Source: Gnetum montanum
Taxonomy: Eukaryota; Streptophyta; Gnetopsida; Gnetales; Gnetaceae
Direction: 5' to 3'
DNA length: 22,473 nucleotides
Assembly (NCBI GenBank): GCA_015680685.1
Contig: MNCI01023346.1
Location: forward strand, 340,971-363,443
Position 1 is the first letter of the stretch. Each line of letters opens with the position of its first letter. The notes beneath the pieces were generated by a model that saw only the letters and a program-made list of their open reading frames with translations, did no database searches and was not told the DNA's origin. Made by a program: the position numbers and the translations under genes. This document shows positions 9,111 to 19,544 of this stretch, piece after piece.

Positions 9111-11425
9111 CAATTCAACATATGATGAAAATGCTCATAGGAAAAATGGTAGGTTCTATATTGAAGAGAATTGGAGTGAACAACCTCAAGTAGGGCTTTC
9201 ATATGCTCATTTTGACCTGTACTGCACATAAGGACTATGCTCAACTGCTACAGAAAATTCTAGAGGAGATGGAATACGTCCTAGATCAAGGAGATCTCAA
9301 GGCCTATGACCTCCTCTAAACCTAGAAAAGGTAAATCAAGGGACCATGGGGAGAACTATAGGAGCTATTGCAATTCTCCCAGTTCACCATCCTCCTCTTC
9401 CTCTTCAATGTCTAGTTTTGACAAAGATGACCATAGGTATAGAGATAGAGCTTCGCTATGGGGTTAAGATAAAGATATAAATCAAACCCAAGGACAAAAT
9501 CAAAGATATCAAAATGAGCATAGACATTATCATCATAATCAAACGAATAAAAAAATAGATTATCACCATGACATGTCTAATATAGATGAACCCTTGTTGG
9601 CTACTAGGAGCATGACATAGATTAGGGAGGTAGTTCAAATACCCCAAAGGCATCAAAGGGATAATTGCATCAAACACTTAATATGGACAACATCCCTAAA
9701 TTTAGGAAGGCTATAATTCTAATCCACAACATCACTTACAAGCCTTCCATGATGCCTGCACCTTGCAAAATATTATATGTAAGTGGCAAAAACTTAAGCT
9801 CTTCCCTTGGACACTAGTTAACAAAGTTGAAAGTTGGTATAGATTGTTGAAACTAGATTTAATCCATCGATGGTCCACAATGCTAGAGCTCTTCAACAAA
9901 AAAAAACCAAACCTATGTGAGAGTGTCTCACCTAAGGAAACAAATCCAAGGATGAAAGCAAGAAAAACATGAATCCTTGGATGTGGCCTTGGATAGATAC
10001 TATTCTTTGTTACATTGATGTCTAGTCGATGATTTCTCTCAAAAAGAGCAACTTTTCCACATCATAGATGGGCTTTGTAATCAAATGAGAGAGACCCTTG
10101 GGATTTATGCTCAAGGTTAGCTATATGAATTGAAAGTCCATTAGATACATAGGCTAATCAAGTGGGTGGCAAAAGAAGAAGGAGAGCTATGTAAACGAGC
10201 GAATGTAGAGGAATATAACTAGGACCCAACTTTTCAAAAGAAGAGGGTCCATATCTATGATGAGGAAAAATAGGCAGCTCTTAACGAGACGATTTGACAA
10301 CAAACCTTGCCAATGAAAAAGTCCATTGATGAGCTTGAAGTGAGGCTAGATAAGATGTGGTAGTTGATGAATGACAAAGTTACAACTTACGTGAAAATAA
10401 TAGAGGAGAGAGTAACACAGCAAGAATCAAGTTATCAAAATAAGAAGAGGAAAAAGAGCCAAGAAATCGGTAGGAACACTTATCAGCAAAAAGGAAAAAT
10501 GGCTATAGGTGAAGAAGCTATAGACTAAACCAGAGAAGAGGATGATGAATGTGACATCTGCCTATATGATCATTTAAAGGGCTATTACCTAATCATGTTA
10601 CATCTACATGAGTATTGGAGTTTTGCTTTGAATCTGAAGTTTGTACAAAAGCAAATGCCTAGGAAATTACCTTTCTCACAAGGTAATTATCAATAGTCCT
10701 ACAACCAACCATACTATCCCAATAGGACTTCTTATTAGCCTCAAAACTACTATCAACCGCATTGGCAAAACCCACAATTGTGAGGGAGGTCATTATCAAA
10801 CCAGCACTACCCTTAGTACGAGCTAGACCCATATAGATATTATGTTCAACAAACTATTTCCCCAACTAGTTCTTCTTCCTCTACCTCAAATCACTACTAC
10901 CACTCTCCTGAATATCATCAACCCACAACATCTTCTATGGGATCACCACCTCACACCTATCACACTCCATCATATCCTCAATATTCTCATAGTTTCCTCC
11001 ATCACATATCACCACCAATAACACAAGAAGGTTCGGCACCACAACATCAATGAAAGAATGCCACTTGTGTTGTGAACATACACAAAAATTAGAATGCTAG
11101 TAGATCTCAACCACAACATTGGAAACATCCTTTCTTTAGAGTAGTTTCCACACACAAGCTTAAAACTCGTAGATCTACTAGCACATTGAAACTCGCATAA
11201 GGCCAATCTAGTGCAACACCTCTCCTCTCCAAAATAATGTCTCCTAATCATATGCAAAAGCCAACAACCATCCCCGCTCCAACACAAGAGATAAATGATA
11301 AACCTATCACTATGGAGAGATAGAAAAATCCATGCATCAGTAATAGTAAAGGAAGAAGTGGTGGGCTAGAAATTCAAAATATTAACACAACCCACAACAA
11401 AGCTAAGGAATAAGTGTGTGAGTAA
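9111..11425 (+). pseudogene. gag: gag relic of element A
   Basis: This is a decayed gag, more distant from B and C than those are from each other. It opens in frame with the start at 769. A short open stretch ends at 9231, after which stops and shifts accumulate. Recognisable blocks are a Ser-rich stretch (about 9375-9420), a capsid-like core (about 9690-10130, including RYYSLLH and HIIDGLC), a Lys/Glu-rich probable coiled segment (about 10300-10500), and a degenerate zinc-knuckle-like CDICLYDH near 10548. A Pro/Tyr/Gln/Ser-rich tail follows (about 10680-11060; NYYQPHWQNPQL, HTPSYPQYSH). The order matches element C. No protease, RT or integrase follows. It cannot encode an intact Gag. Confidence 0.75.
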
Positions 11426-11506
11426 AAACTAGTCTACGTAGTAGACACTAAACTAGAAGACACATGGTGGCTTGAAAATGAGAATATAAAACTGTTTTAA
11501 AGATGC

Positions 11507-11773
11507 ATGGAAGCAACTGATCTACTTATTGGTTCTAGACTTAAAAAAATGGACCGAACAGAGGACTTAGACACAGATATCTTACACTTTGATTATACAC
11601 TAGAAGAGGATATTAAACACGAAGACTTGCGAATTAACATAGAAAATCAAGAAGAAGTAGTAAACACATTTGGACCTCCCAAAATGGAAATACCTTTAAG
11701 TCCTGATGAAGGTACATCTCCAAATGATCCAAACAATATTATCACTAATGTTAGATGTGTTACCATGCAATGA
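11507..11773 (+). CDS. Unidentified acidic ORF of element A
   Basis: The ORF has 88 codons, and the same frame can be read back to about 11430 past one stop at 11498. The product would be strongly acidic, rich in Asp and Glu in its middle (DLDTDILHFDYTLEED, ENQEEVV), with a Pro-rich C-terminal part (FGPPKMEIPLSPDEGTS). It has no signal peptide, membrane segment or metal motif. It lies between the gag tail and the 3' spacer, where B has protease to integrase and C has protease. No similar sequence exists elsewhere in the window and I do not recognise it. It may be a captured fragment, a fast-evolving remnant of the element, or a chance ORF. Confidence 0.3.
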   Translation: MEATDLLIGSRLKKMDRTEDLDTDILHFDYTLEEDIKHEDLRINIENQEEVVNTFGPPKMEIPLSPDEGTSPNDPNNIITNVRCVTMQ

Positions 11774-12986
11774 ATTGAATCAATAATGGTGCTAGATGGG
11801 AAACTAGTGGTGTATAACCTAGGAATTATGTGGTCCATCTCTCCAATGTGTGGCCTTAAGTTTAGTCATGGGGGGGATGCTTCATCCTAGTTCAAGAACT
11901 AATAAGTGTTTTTCACCTTTTTGTTTTACAATTTTTTATCATTTTCTTATTTCTTCCAAAATTTTCCAATTCTTAACATGTTTTCCATTTCTTCTTATTT
12001 TCCTTTTCTTTATAATTTTCTCTTTTCTTGAGTCATTTTCTTCATGTTTATGATTATCTTTTATGTTTTTGTTAATAGTATTACCAAGTCATGATGCAGA
12101 AGTCAACAGTATGTGTTGGGTTTTTGTGCTATGCTATCAAGATGATTAGGTAAGTAATTTTGTGAAGCAATGACACCACCTCATCCATCCCTTCAATTCT
12201 CTAAATAAAAAGGTCTTTTGTCCTAAAAGTAATTTGGTTCTTCTTTCATGAAACTAAAATCAATTAATGAACATTGTACCTTGAAGAAAGAGGAAATGAC
12301 CAAGTAGAAATGACAAAGGGTGCGACCTCAAGGGGACTTGGTGGGTTCTCTTTTTAACTTCCTTCATGTGGTTTATGACTCCTCATAGAACGTATCATTA
12401 CTCCACTATCGACCAATAACAATAAGCTAAAAAGTCTTTGCATGGTATGGTTCCCATCCAAAATCATAGAAATACAAAATCTAGAAAAAAAACAAGAATG
12501 TGAATTTAAAGCACATCCCTTAGACTACAAGTATTGGTTATGGGGTTGGAAAGGCATGCTACCCATGCCTGAAGACGCCTCTTTAACTAAGGCCCTTCCT
12601 TCCTTCTTCTAGTTTCTACTCTTTTTAGAGTGATGATTGTTCTTTATGATGGTCATGGACTCATGATGGTTGGCAAGAAAGAACACATCAATGCGAAGTC
12701 ATTGTTCATGGCATGGACTTCGTCTGAACTTGGACAGATAGGTATGACAATCATTTTAAACACATTTAACATAAGAACCTATTGCAGACATGGTAAAGCA
12801 CCGTACATCTTGATCTCTGCAATCCATTCTCATCCCATTATTCACCTCACTACTACATACAATTATGAGCCTTTTGATTTTGAGTAGTATAGTACAACAT
12901 CCTAGCCAAGGTAGTTATTTGTTGTTTGAAACAATGGCATGGTTTACATTTAACTTCTAAGGTGCCCACAAACATCTATAGAAGTA
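11774..12986 (+). other. 3' spacer of element A, left part
   Basis: No gene is supported here. The spacer matches those of B and C in blocks: a T-rich tract (11905-12070), a block around 12165-12200 like 6944-6985 of B, CCTCAAGGGGACTTGG (about 12330) like 7095 of B, and ACCCATGCCTGAAG (12561-12574) like 18304-18317 of C. The stretch 12350-12560 is present here and absent from B. An 85-codon ORF at 12630-12887 has no counterpart in the other copies and is taken as chance. The spacer is interrupted at 12986 by a solo LTR and resumes at 13889. Confidence 0.7.
12982..12986 (+). repeat. Probable target-site duplication AAGTA, left of solo LTR
   Basis: AAGTA precedes the LTR start and AAGTG (13889-13893) follows its end, a four-of-five match. 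The flanks also join into continuous 3'-spacer sequence alignable with 7530-7570 of B, which supports a simple insertion here. Confidence 0.6.
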
Positions 12987-13888
12987 TGATGAGTCATGTT
13001 TTGGTGGGGCTCCAATACCAGATATCCAATATCGAAGCTGCATTATTGAGTACGTGATATCGGGGCACAGCCTTCGATGTCAGGGATCTGATATCGGGCA
13101 CAACCTCTGATGTCAAGGATTCAATATCACCTCATCCATACTAGCCTATAAATACAACACTTGGGTGCACAATTTGCATATAGATTTTAGACATAGACAT
13201 AGAGAAGTTTTGTTAGTTTTTTTTCAATGCATGCTCATAATGTGATGTTAAGTGATTATACGACATCCTTATTCGAGGGTGACGTACTTGGACACATTAC
13301 ATGTTTGACAATAAAGATTGAGATTACTTCCATCATTGTAGCGTCCACTTAGCTTATTATTGTTAATTACCTAAATGCTTACTATTTTCCTTAGTTAATG
13401 TTTATCATTTATTGCTCTTTATTGTTTTCGTCATTAAGCATAATGAGTACGACTAATTGCACACTTAAGTGTAATTACTTGGTAACCTAGTAGTGTTATC
13501 ATTTGGTACACCCAATAATGGTACGCTTGTTAATTCTAACAGTAGTTGCACAAAGTCCAAGGCATGTACAGAAGGTTAGGAATGGATACTCATCACACAT
13601 AGGCTAGTTTAGACTTTATTTTCCCTTATTAATTAGATTAAATAATTAATTTCCTTATTATCATTATGAGTAGTATAAGGTTGTAATAACATCAATTATC
13701 ATATGCCTCACTTTAAACTAAACCACACGTGACAAATCTACCACTAGTCCCAGTGGGAACATAGCGATCTACGATCAAGACATAATGATCTAGATACCAA
13801 AACTAGTTCCATCCATGAAATTCAATTGGATTGTGCATGAATGCTTGTGATTTGTATGGTTGAGCATAGGGGTACTCGTCACTCATCA
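12987..13888 (+). repeat. Solo LTR of a second subfamily
   Basis: This 902-bp LTR begins TGATGAG (12987-12993) and ends CTCATCA (13882-13888), with TATAAATA at 13147-13154 and AATAAA at 13310-13315. It resembles the LTR at 21437-22283 more than those of B and C, for example in CCTATAAATACAACACTTGG. Two tandem copies of a 33-34-bp unit (13056-13089 and 13090-13122) containing GATATCGGG lie upstream of the TATA box. No primer site or internal region follows. The next bases are element A spacer, so it is read as a solo LTR left by recombination between the two LTRs of a lost element. It might instead be the 5' LTR of a deleted element. Confidence 0.75.
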
Positions 13889-13968
13889 AAGTGGTTATGC
13901 AAGGGCATTATGGCAAGAGCTTGCTTTAAGAAGGATTCACTTGCATAACTGTTGTTGATCATGGCTTT
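13889..13968 (+). other. 3' spacer of element A, middle fragment
   Basis: The block AGGGCATTATGGCAAGAGCTT followed by GCTTT aligns with 7554-7580 of B and 18735-18760 of C. It is therefore element spacer, cut off on the left by the solo LTR and on the right by element C. The last five bases (13964-13968, GCTTT) are the left duplication of element C. Confidence 0.75.
13964..13968 (+). repeat. Target-site duplication GCTTT, left of element C
   Basis: GCTTT directly precedes the first LTR of element C. An identical GCTTT (20481-20485) directly follows its last base. Confidence 0.88.
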
Positions 13969-14920
13969 TAATGAGAGCGGTTACTCTAGCGATTACTCTA
14001 GTAGTTATTCTAATTATTAGAGCAGTAACTCTAGCAATTTATTCTAATTATTAGAGCAATTACTCTAGCGGTTTATTCTAATTATTAGAGTGGTTACTCT
14101 AATTATTAGAGTGGTTACTCTAATTATTAGAGTAGTTACTCTCAAGCCTATAAATACAGTGCCCAGGCGCACAATTGGAAAGAAAGTCTTTTAGCAGTCA
14201 AGTAGCGAAACTCTTGTAGTTTGTTTGAAAGTTAGAGTATTTTCTAAGTGCCCACAGTAGGAGGTCTAACTGTGGATGGATCTTTATTTGAGCATTATGT
14301 ACCTGAGCATAACTTGTGTATGGCAATAAAGACAAGCTCTTCGATTCATCCTTACAACACTTGAGATTTGTTTTCTTACGCATTTCTTTTATTTTATTTT
14401 CTTATGCATTTATTTTATTTTATTTTATTTTATGCACTTTACATTTATGTTATTAGCATAGCAATTCATTTTGATCAATTAAGAAAATCGTTAAATTACA
14501 CTGAGAATGATCACTTCGAGCATGCATGTAATACTTAGTAACCCAGTAATGATTAGTGTTTAGTAATACTAGTAGTGTTGCACTAGTTCACGATGTGTAC
14601 GGCAAGTGAGAACGGATGCTGGTGTTAGGGATAGTTAGAACTTAGTTAATGAGTAGTTAAGATAAATTATTCACTTAGTTATCTCTCTTTTCTCTTATTA
14701 GCAAAAGACATATAAGCATAAAAGATATAAAAATCATATTCCTCAAGCTTACTTAACCATACAATCATGACATAAAAGTAAGTTTGGGAAGACAACGATC
14801 AACCAACCCGTCCTTGTTCCACAAGGGTGCATAAGAACTTAGTCCTTGGAATTCGACCAGATCGTGTGTGAAACGCTCGTATTTGTATCGTTGAGCATAG
14901 GCGTACCTCACCGCTCATCA
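13969..14920 (+). repeat. 5' LTR of element C
   Basis: It begins TAATGAG, one change from the TGATGAG of the 3' copy, and ends GCTCATCA at 14920. U3 is built of CTCTAATTATTAGAG-type repeats unlike any other LTR here. TATAAATA is at 14149-14156 and AATAAA at 14325-14330. From about 14260 onward (for instance GTGCCCACAGTAGGAGGTCT) it aligns with the LTRs of A and B. It carries about ten extra bases of a TTTTA microsatellite (about 14390-14437) relative to the 3' copy. Confidence 0.93.
13973..14143 (+). repeat. U3 repeat array of element C (imperfect inverted repeats)
   Basis: Five copies of TAATTATTAGAG are separated by GTGGTTACTC-like spacers. Units are about 21 or 34 bases, and each core CTCTAATTATTAGAG is nearly self-complementary. 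The array ends just upstream of the TATA box, where enhancers of plant LTRs commonly sit. The 3' LTR carries the matching array (19551-19720), also with five cores. Function is inferred from position only. Confidence 0.85.
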
Positions 14921-14921
14921 T

Positions 14922-14939
14922 TGGCACCATTTTCGGGGA
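14922..14939 (+). other. Primer-binding site of element C (tRNA-Asp-like)
   Basis: Eighteen bases next to the LTR match the tRNA-Asp complement at 14 positions. Two of the mismatches are G to A in CpG, shared with element A. An alternative tRNA primer cannot be excluded. Confidence 0.7.
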
Positions 14940-15057
14940 ACTTAGTTGTTTGTGCACTAACTAAAACATAGGAAATCATTCACATCGTTGGAATGAACCC
15001 TTAGGGTTGGTTGAGAAAATAATAAACAAGAAAACATTGCACATTGAACAGACAAGT

Positions 15058-17640
15058 ATGTCTCCTTCTTCGTAAAAAAGCTCCTCACTGCTAAGGTTTG
15101 AAACAGGAAACAGTCAGCAGCATAATACACATGACGTTGATCTACCAGTCTCTCAACAAGTTCGAGTGGTATATATTCATCTCGATGAGTATATACCAGA
15201 CTTCACCTTTATCCTCCATCAAGACGAACAACTACGTTGGCAAGACTTAGAAGGTAACATAGTGTTACCTCCTAATCATTCAGTCCCAAGCATGCTTCTT
15301 TGTGCTCTCACACGAATTGGCATGCCTTACTTACATGCCGAATACGTTGTGCAAGACCATGACTCAACAAAATACTGTCCCACAAAGGCAAAACGTTAAA
15401 GGGACTTGCAACAGGAGAGACATGATAAGTCTTTGAAGGGTAAGTGATCCCAAGATGCCCCACATGTCTTAAGCGAAAATGAGGGTGGTGAACCTACCTC
15501 AGGCATTCGCCTACACAATGATGTTCCTCCCTTTGAATTTGGCCAAGGGATTGTGTATTAGAACCTTCATTCCACTATTCATAACCCAGGTTTTGATACC
15601 CACGGGCATAAAGGAGCCGAAAAAGGGACACAAACACATAATAAAGGTGGACATTCTGATCGCAATTGTGATCAGGGCCAAGACCGTAGAAGAGAAGGTA
15701 GCAGACACTGTCATGGTGATAGTTCTCCTTCTTCTTCACCTTTATCATCTCCTTCACCCTCTCTTTGAATATACGGACACGGTCATAAAGAAAAAGACCA
15801 TGGGGATAAAGGAAGGCAAAGTGGAAGTCATAGATGAAACAACCAGGAAAGGGGACGAGGGCACTCTAGAGAGTCCCGACATAGAAGAAGGGAGAGTAGG
15901 GAACAACGTAGGAATCATAGATGCCATGGACGAAATGATCATGATGAACCCATACTCACTACTCGAAGTATGTTAGACATAACTAAGGCTATTAGAATTC
16001 CAACAAGGCACCAGAAAGATAGTAGGATCTAGAGATTAGATATGAACAATATCCCATGATTTGAAGGGGGATACAACATTAATCCTCATAATCATTTACA
16101 AGCATTCCATGATGCGTGTTCCTTATAGAACATAGAGAACGAATGGAAAAAACTTAAGTTGTTCCCATGAACATTAGTTAAAGAAGTGGAAAGTTGGTAT
16201 CGGTCCTTAGAACCGAAATCTATTTGTAGATGGATTACTATGTTAGAATTATTCAACGATAAGTACCAAATGTACTCCCGAGTATCCAACCTGCGAAAGC
16301 AAATCCAAGGTTGGAAACAAGGAGGACATGAACCCTTGGATGCTGCCATGGGATAATACTATGCATTGTTACATCGTTGTCCTTTCCATGGTTATTCACA
16401 AAGGGATCAACTGCGCCATCTCGCGGATGGGCTTAGGCATGAAACAAGAAGAACCCTTGGGACTTATGCCCAAGGGAGACTTTTCAAGCTTAGGTCCCAT
16501 CAAATTCAAAGACTATTGTAGTAAGTTGCTAAGGAAGAAGGTGAGCTATGAAAGAGAGAAAGTGTGGAAGAGTATAACTGAGATCCTTCCCTTTAGAAGA
16601 GGGGAGTAAGATTTTGTGAGGATGAAAAAGAGTCACCACTCGAAGAGATGGTGAATAGGAAAACTTTTCCTATCCAAAAGATGACATCAGAAGTTTCAGC
16701 AAAGGTAGACCAAATGTGGGATTCCTTAGACAATAGATTTCAAACTATTCTTAAAACAGTAGAGGAGTTTAGAGAGCAAGGTAGTTAGAAAAGAAAAAAG
16801 AAAGAGGTTGAACATGCATGTAGTAAGGGTAAGAGAAAAGTTGCCATCATTGAAGAGGTTGTGGATTCAAAAACAGACAATGATAGTGGATGTGAGATAT
16901 GTCAATATGATCATCCTAAGGGATGTTGCCCTGTAATCTCACATCTGTAGGAGTCTAGGGTGTATGCACTCAACCCATGATTAAACAAAAGGCAAACACC
17001 CTGAAGGTTACCTTATCCTCAAGGTAACCCAAGGCAGTTCCACCAATCCTTAACATATTATCCTAGTGGAATTCCACCACAACCAATTAAGCAATATCAA
17101 CAGTGGCAGCACCCACAATCATGGGGAATGCCGCCACTAAGGCAATCGTATCCTTACCGGTAACTTGACCCATATGGATATTACATGCAGTAGCCAATCT
17201 CCCCACGTGACTTTATTAGTCACATCAGTCCTCAACCTCACTAACAAGCCCACGAGTATTATGGGACTCCCTCTTCTAGAGGTGATTTTTCGCAAGCATA
17301 TCATCCTTCTCATCTGGCCACATCTCTTCCACCAATAGCTCCACTACCACCTGCTCTTGCGATGCAAGGTGAAATCCCTACCCAGCCACAGCAACGTAAT
17401 GCCACGAGGGCTATTAACTCTCAACCTACTGTTGGTTGCAACAACCACATGAAGAAAAGACCTTTCTTTAGAACCAATAATCCAACCAAGCCATTATAAT
17501 CACAAGCAGCTGATTCCTTACACGCCTCAGTATCAATCAAAACTTCAGAGCCCCCTTCAACCCAATCACCGTACTTAATGCATATGGTCATGCTAACACA
17601 TGCCGTCATCGATTGGATCAAAGTTGGCCACCTTCCTAGG
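15058..17640 (+). pseudogene. gag: gag relic of element C, the most complete of the three
   Basis: It starts at the ATG at 15058 (MSPSS, then a stop). Frame 1 then shows the conserved N-terminal block (15166-15396, VYIHLDEYIPDFTFILHQDE). An Arg/Ser/His-rich basic region follows (about 15580-15930, including RHRRRESREQRR), then the capsid-like core (about 16030-16500; FEGGYNINPHNHLQAFHD, ESWYRSL, YYALLHR). Next come a Lys/Glu-rich segment and a zinc-knuckle-like CEICQYDHPKGCC near 16890. The tail is Pro/Gln/Tyr-rich (about 17000-17400). The finger spacing (CX2CX3HX3C) departs by one residue from the standard CX2CX4HX4C. Stops and shifts occur throughout. A 165-codon ORF at 15479-15976 lies in another frame over the basic region and is treated as a by-product. 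Confidence 0.85.
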
Positions 17641-18295
17641 AAATTCTCTGATCCTGCGAATCCTCTGATATACTAACAAATCGTTGGAAATGCGTTGTGC
17701 AAGGCTCTTTTGGAGTCAATTTCTGGTGTTAACTTGATTTCTCAAGAAATGTAAAAGGCTTGGAACCTACCTCCATTGAAAAAGAGCAACATCCGCCTAG
17801 AGTTGGCTGATTAGTCCATCACTATCCCATTGGGACTAGTGGAAGACATTGTTACCATTGTTTGTGGGTGATCGTACCCAGCTAACTTCCTAGTGATTCA
17901 AGTAAATAATGGTAAGGGGGACATCCCAATCATAATGGGAAGAGCATGACTAAGCACCATCGACGCACACCTAGGAATCCACAATCTTTCCCTAGAAATA
18001 TCAAAGGAAAATACATTCAGAAATATTGAGAAAAAGAAAGTTCCATGCATCACATATAGTGACACTAGGTGTAATTGTGTGTAGAGGTCATGGTTTGTGC
18101 AAAGTTTAGCATTTTCTGCATGCAATCAGTGTGCATAAGTGATTAACATACAAAGATGCTAGTATGTAGCAACCACACGATAGGAAGACACCCAGTGGTT
18201 GATAGCTGATCAAGAAAGAAGTTCACTCATATGCATGGAACTAACTAAGGGTTTGAATTATGCTTACATCAATAACATAGACGTATTAGAGCAAA
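17641..18295 (+). pseudogene. Aspartic protease relic and linker of element C
   Basis: This is a retropepsin-like domain that would cut Gag-Pol. It shows NALCKALLESISGVNLIS at 17691-17745, then ELAD, SITIPLGLVEDIVTIV and NGKGDIPIIMGRA (to about 17946). The active-site stretch, normally Asp followed by a small residue and Gly, reads ESISG here, so the catalytic Asp is probably replaced by Glu (codon 17712-17714). Stops are at 17947, 18082, 18136 and 18181, among others. Those at 18082 and 18136 match stops in element B. The linker is kept to about 18290, where sequence similarity to B ends because RT-integrase is deleted. Confidence 0.82.
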
Positions 18296-19544
18296 GACAT
18301 GTTACCCATGCCTGAAGGTTCCCTCTAACTAAGGCCCTTTCTCACTTCTTACTTCTTCACCTCGCTCTCCTCAAAATGGTGGTGACTCTTTGTGAAAGCA
18401 TTCTTGTTGCTTCAAGTGGATGGACTAGCCAAGTGTATTGATGTGAGATCACTAAATGTGGTTGGTTTGAGTCTCGATTTGGGATGAGTTCTACTCAGTT
18501 ATCTTAACCATGAAATACATAAGGGGCTTTACACAACCTTGTTCTTGGGATTCCATTCCATTCTCTCCTCTCCATCTTTCTTCCCATTTTCCACCTCATT
18601 GCCAGTTTTATCATTAGTCAGTTCTGGGTTGATGCATTGTTTTTCTTTGGTGAATTCTTGTGGGTAAGTTTTTAACTCTTGCTTCCAAATGACATTCCTA
18701 GTGCCTACGGACTCTTTGTTTTGTGGGTTGGTTAGGGCATAAAGGCCATGAGCCTGCTTTGGGGAGGACCCATTGGCATTTTTTTGGTGCAATTGTTAAC
18801 TTTTTTCTCTTAACATTTCTTGCAATCAATCATTTCTTATTTCATCCCCATCCATGACATCCATTTTATTGGTGTTGCCATTGATATTTTTCATCTTTCT
18901 TGTTCCTAATGTTTTTCCATCTTATAGCTACCAGAGGTTCACTCTTAGTTGTGGGGGCCTTGGCACAAATTTTTCAATTTTCTCCATTTTACTATTTGCC
19001 TAACCCCTACACCTTAGATAGTCACCTGTGATAAATCTCCAAACTAGTTTCTGCCATAACCACAACTTAGCCAATGCGCTTCATATCGAGGCAAGGTATC
19101 AACTACATTATGGTTTATCTATCCTTGCTCATTTGTGACTGTGTTGTGTGTACAGATGGCGATCATACAAACAATGGACTAGGCTTGGAGGAAGCACTCA
19201 GGATGGACTAGAACTGGAGCATTTACGAAAGGAGCAAGTCTGGTGCCATGGCTATGGATAAACAATGGAAGGTGCAATCTTAGCATTGGCGGCAGCACGC
19301 TTCATTTTCTTTCTCTCTCTTTCTCTACAAGCTGCCAAATAAAGGCTTGGATGTCATTTATGTACGAGTGTTCACCACAATGGTCATGAACACTAATGTT
19401 GTAATATGCTTATTGATCCATTCACTGGGCATGTTGAGTCTGTCATCCCATTCCACCCTCAATTGTCAATTAGTCAATAATCCCATACCTTCCCAATATT
19501 TTGTAAGGAACTCAAGTACGAGTTTTCATTCAGTTGTGGGGGTA
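18296..19544 (+). other. 3' spacer of element C, no supported gene
   Basis: The spacer starts at the deletion junction GTTACCCATGCCTGAAG, which matches 12561 onward of element A, and ends in the tract GTGGGGGTA before the 3' LTR. It aligns with the spacer of B for most of its length (7120-8327). ORFs on either strand, such as 66 codons at 19347-19547, are not shared with B. The block at about 19140-19165 (GTGTTGTGTGTACAGATGG) is very similar to 7938-7961 of B. Confidence 0.8.

Noticed and set aside
11009-11287. 92-codon minus-strand ORF with many Cys and Trp residues
   Set aside because: It lies opposite the Pro/His/Ser-rich gag tail of element A, and the composition is a reflection of that strand.
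12148-12158. GGTAAGTAA as a splice donor in the spacer of element A
   Set aside because: A single short match, with no corresponding site in element B and no exon evidence.
12630-12887. 85-codon ORF in the spacer of element A
   Set aside because: The homologous spacer in B and C does not keep the frame, and no motif is visible.
13973-14143. Regular repeats resembling a CRISPR array
   Set aside because: Spacers are as repetitive as the repeats, the array lies inside an LTR and is duplicated in its partner LTR, and the DNA is plant-like.
17421-18125. Minus-strand ORFs over the end of gag and the protease of element C
   Set aside because: The plus strand carries recognisable gag tail and protease motifs shared with element B.
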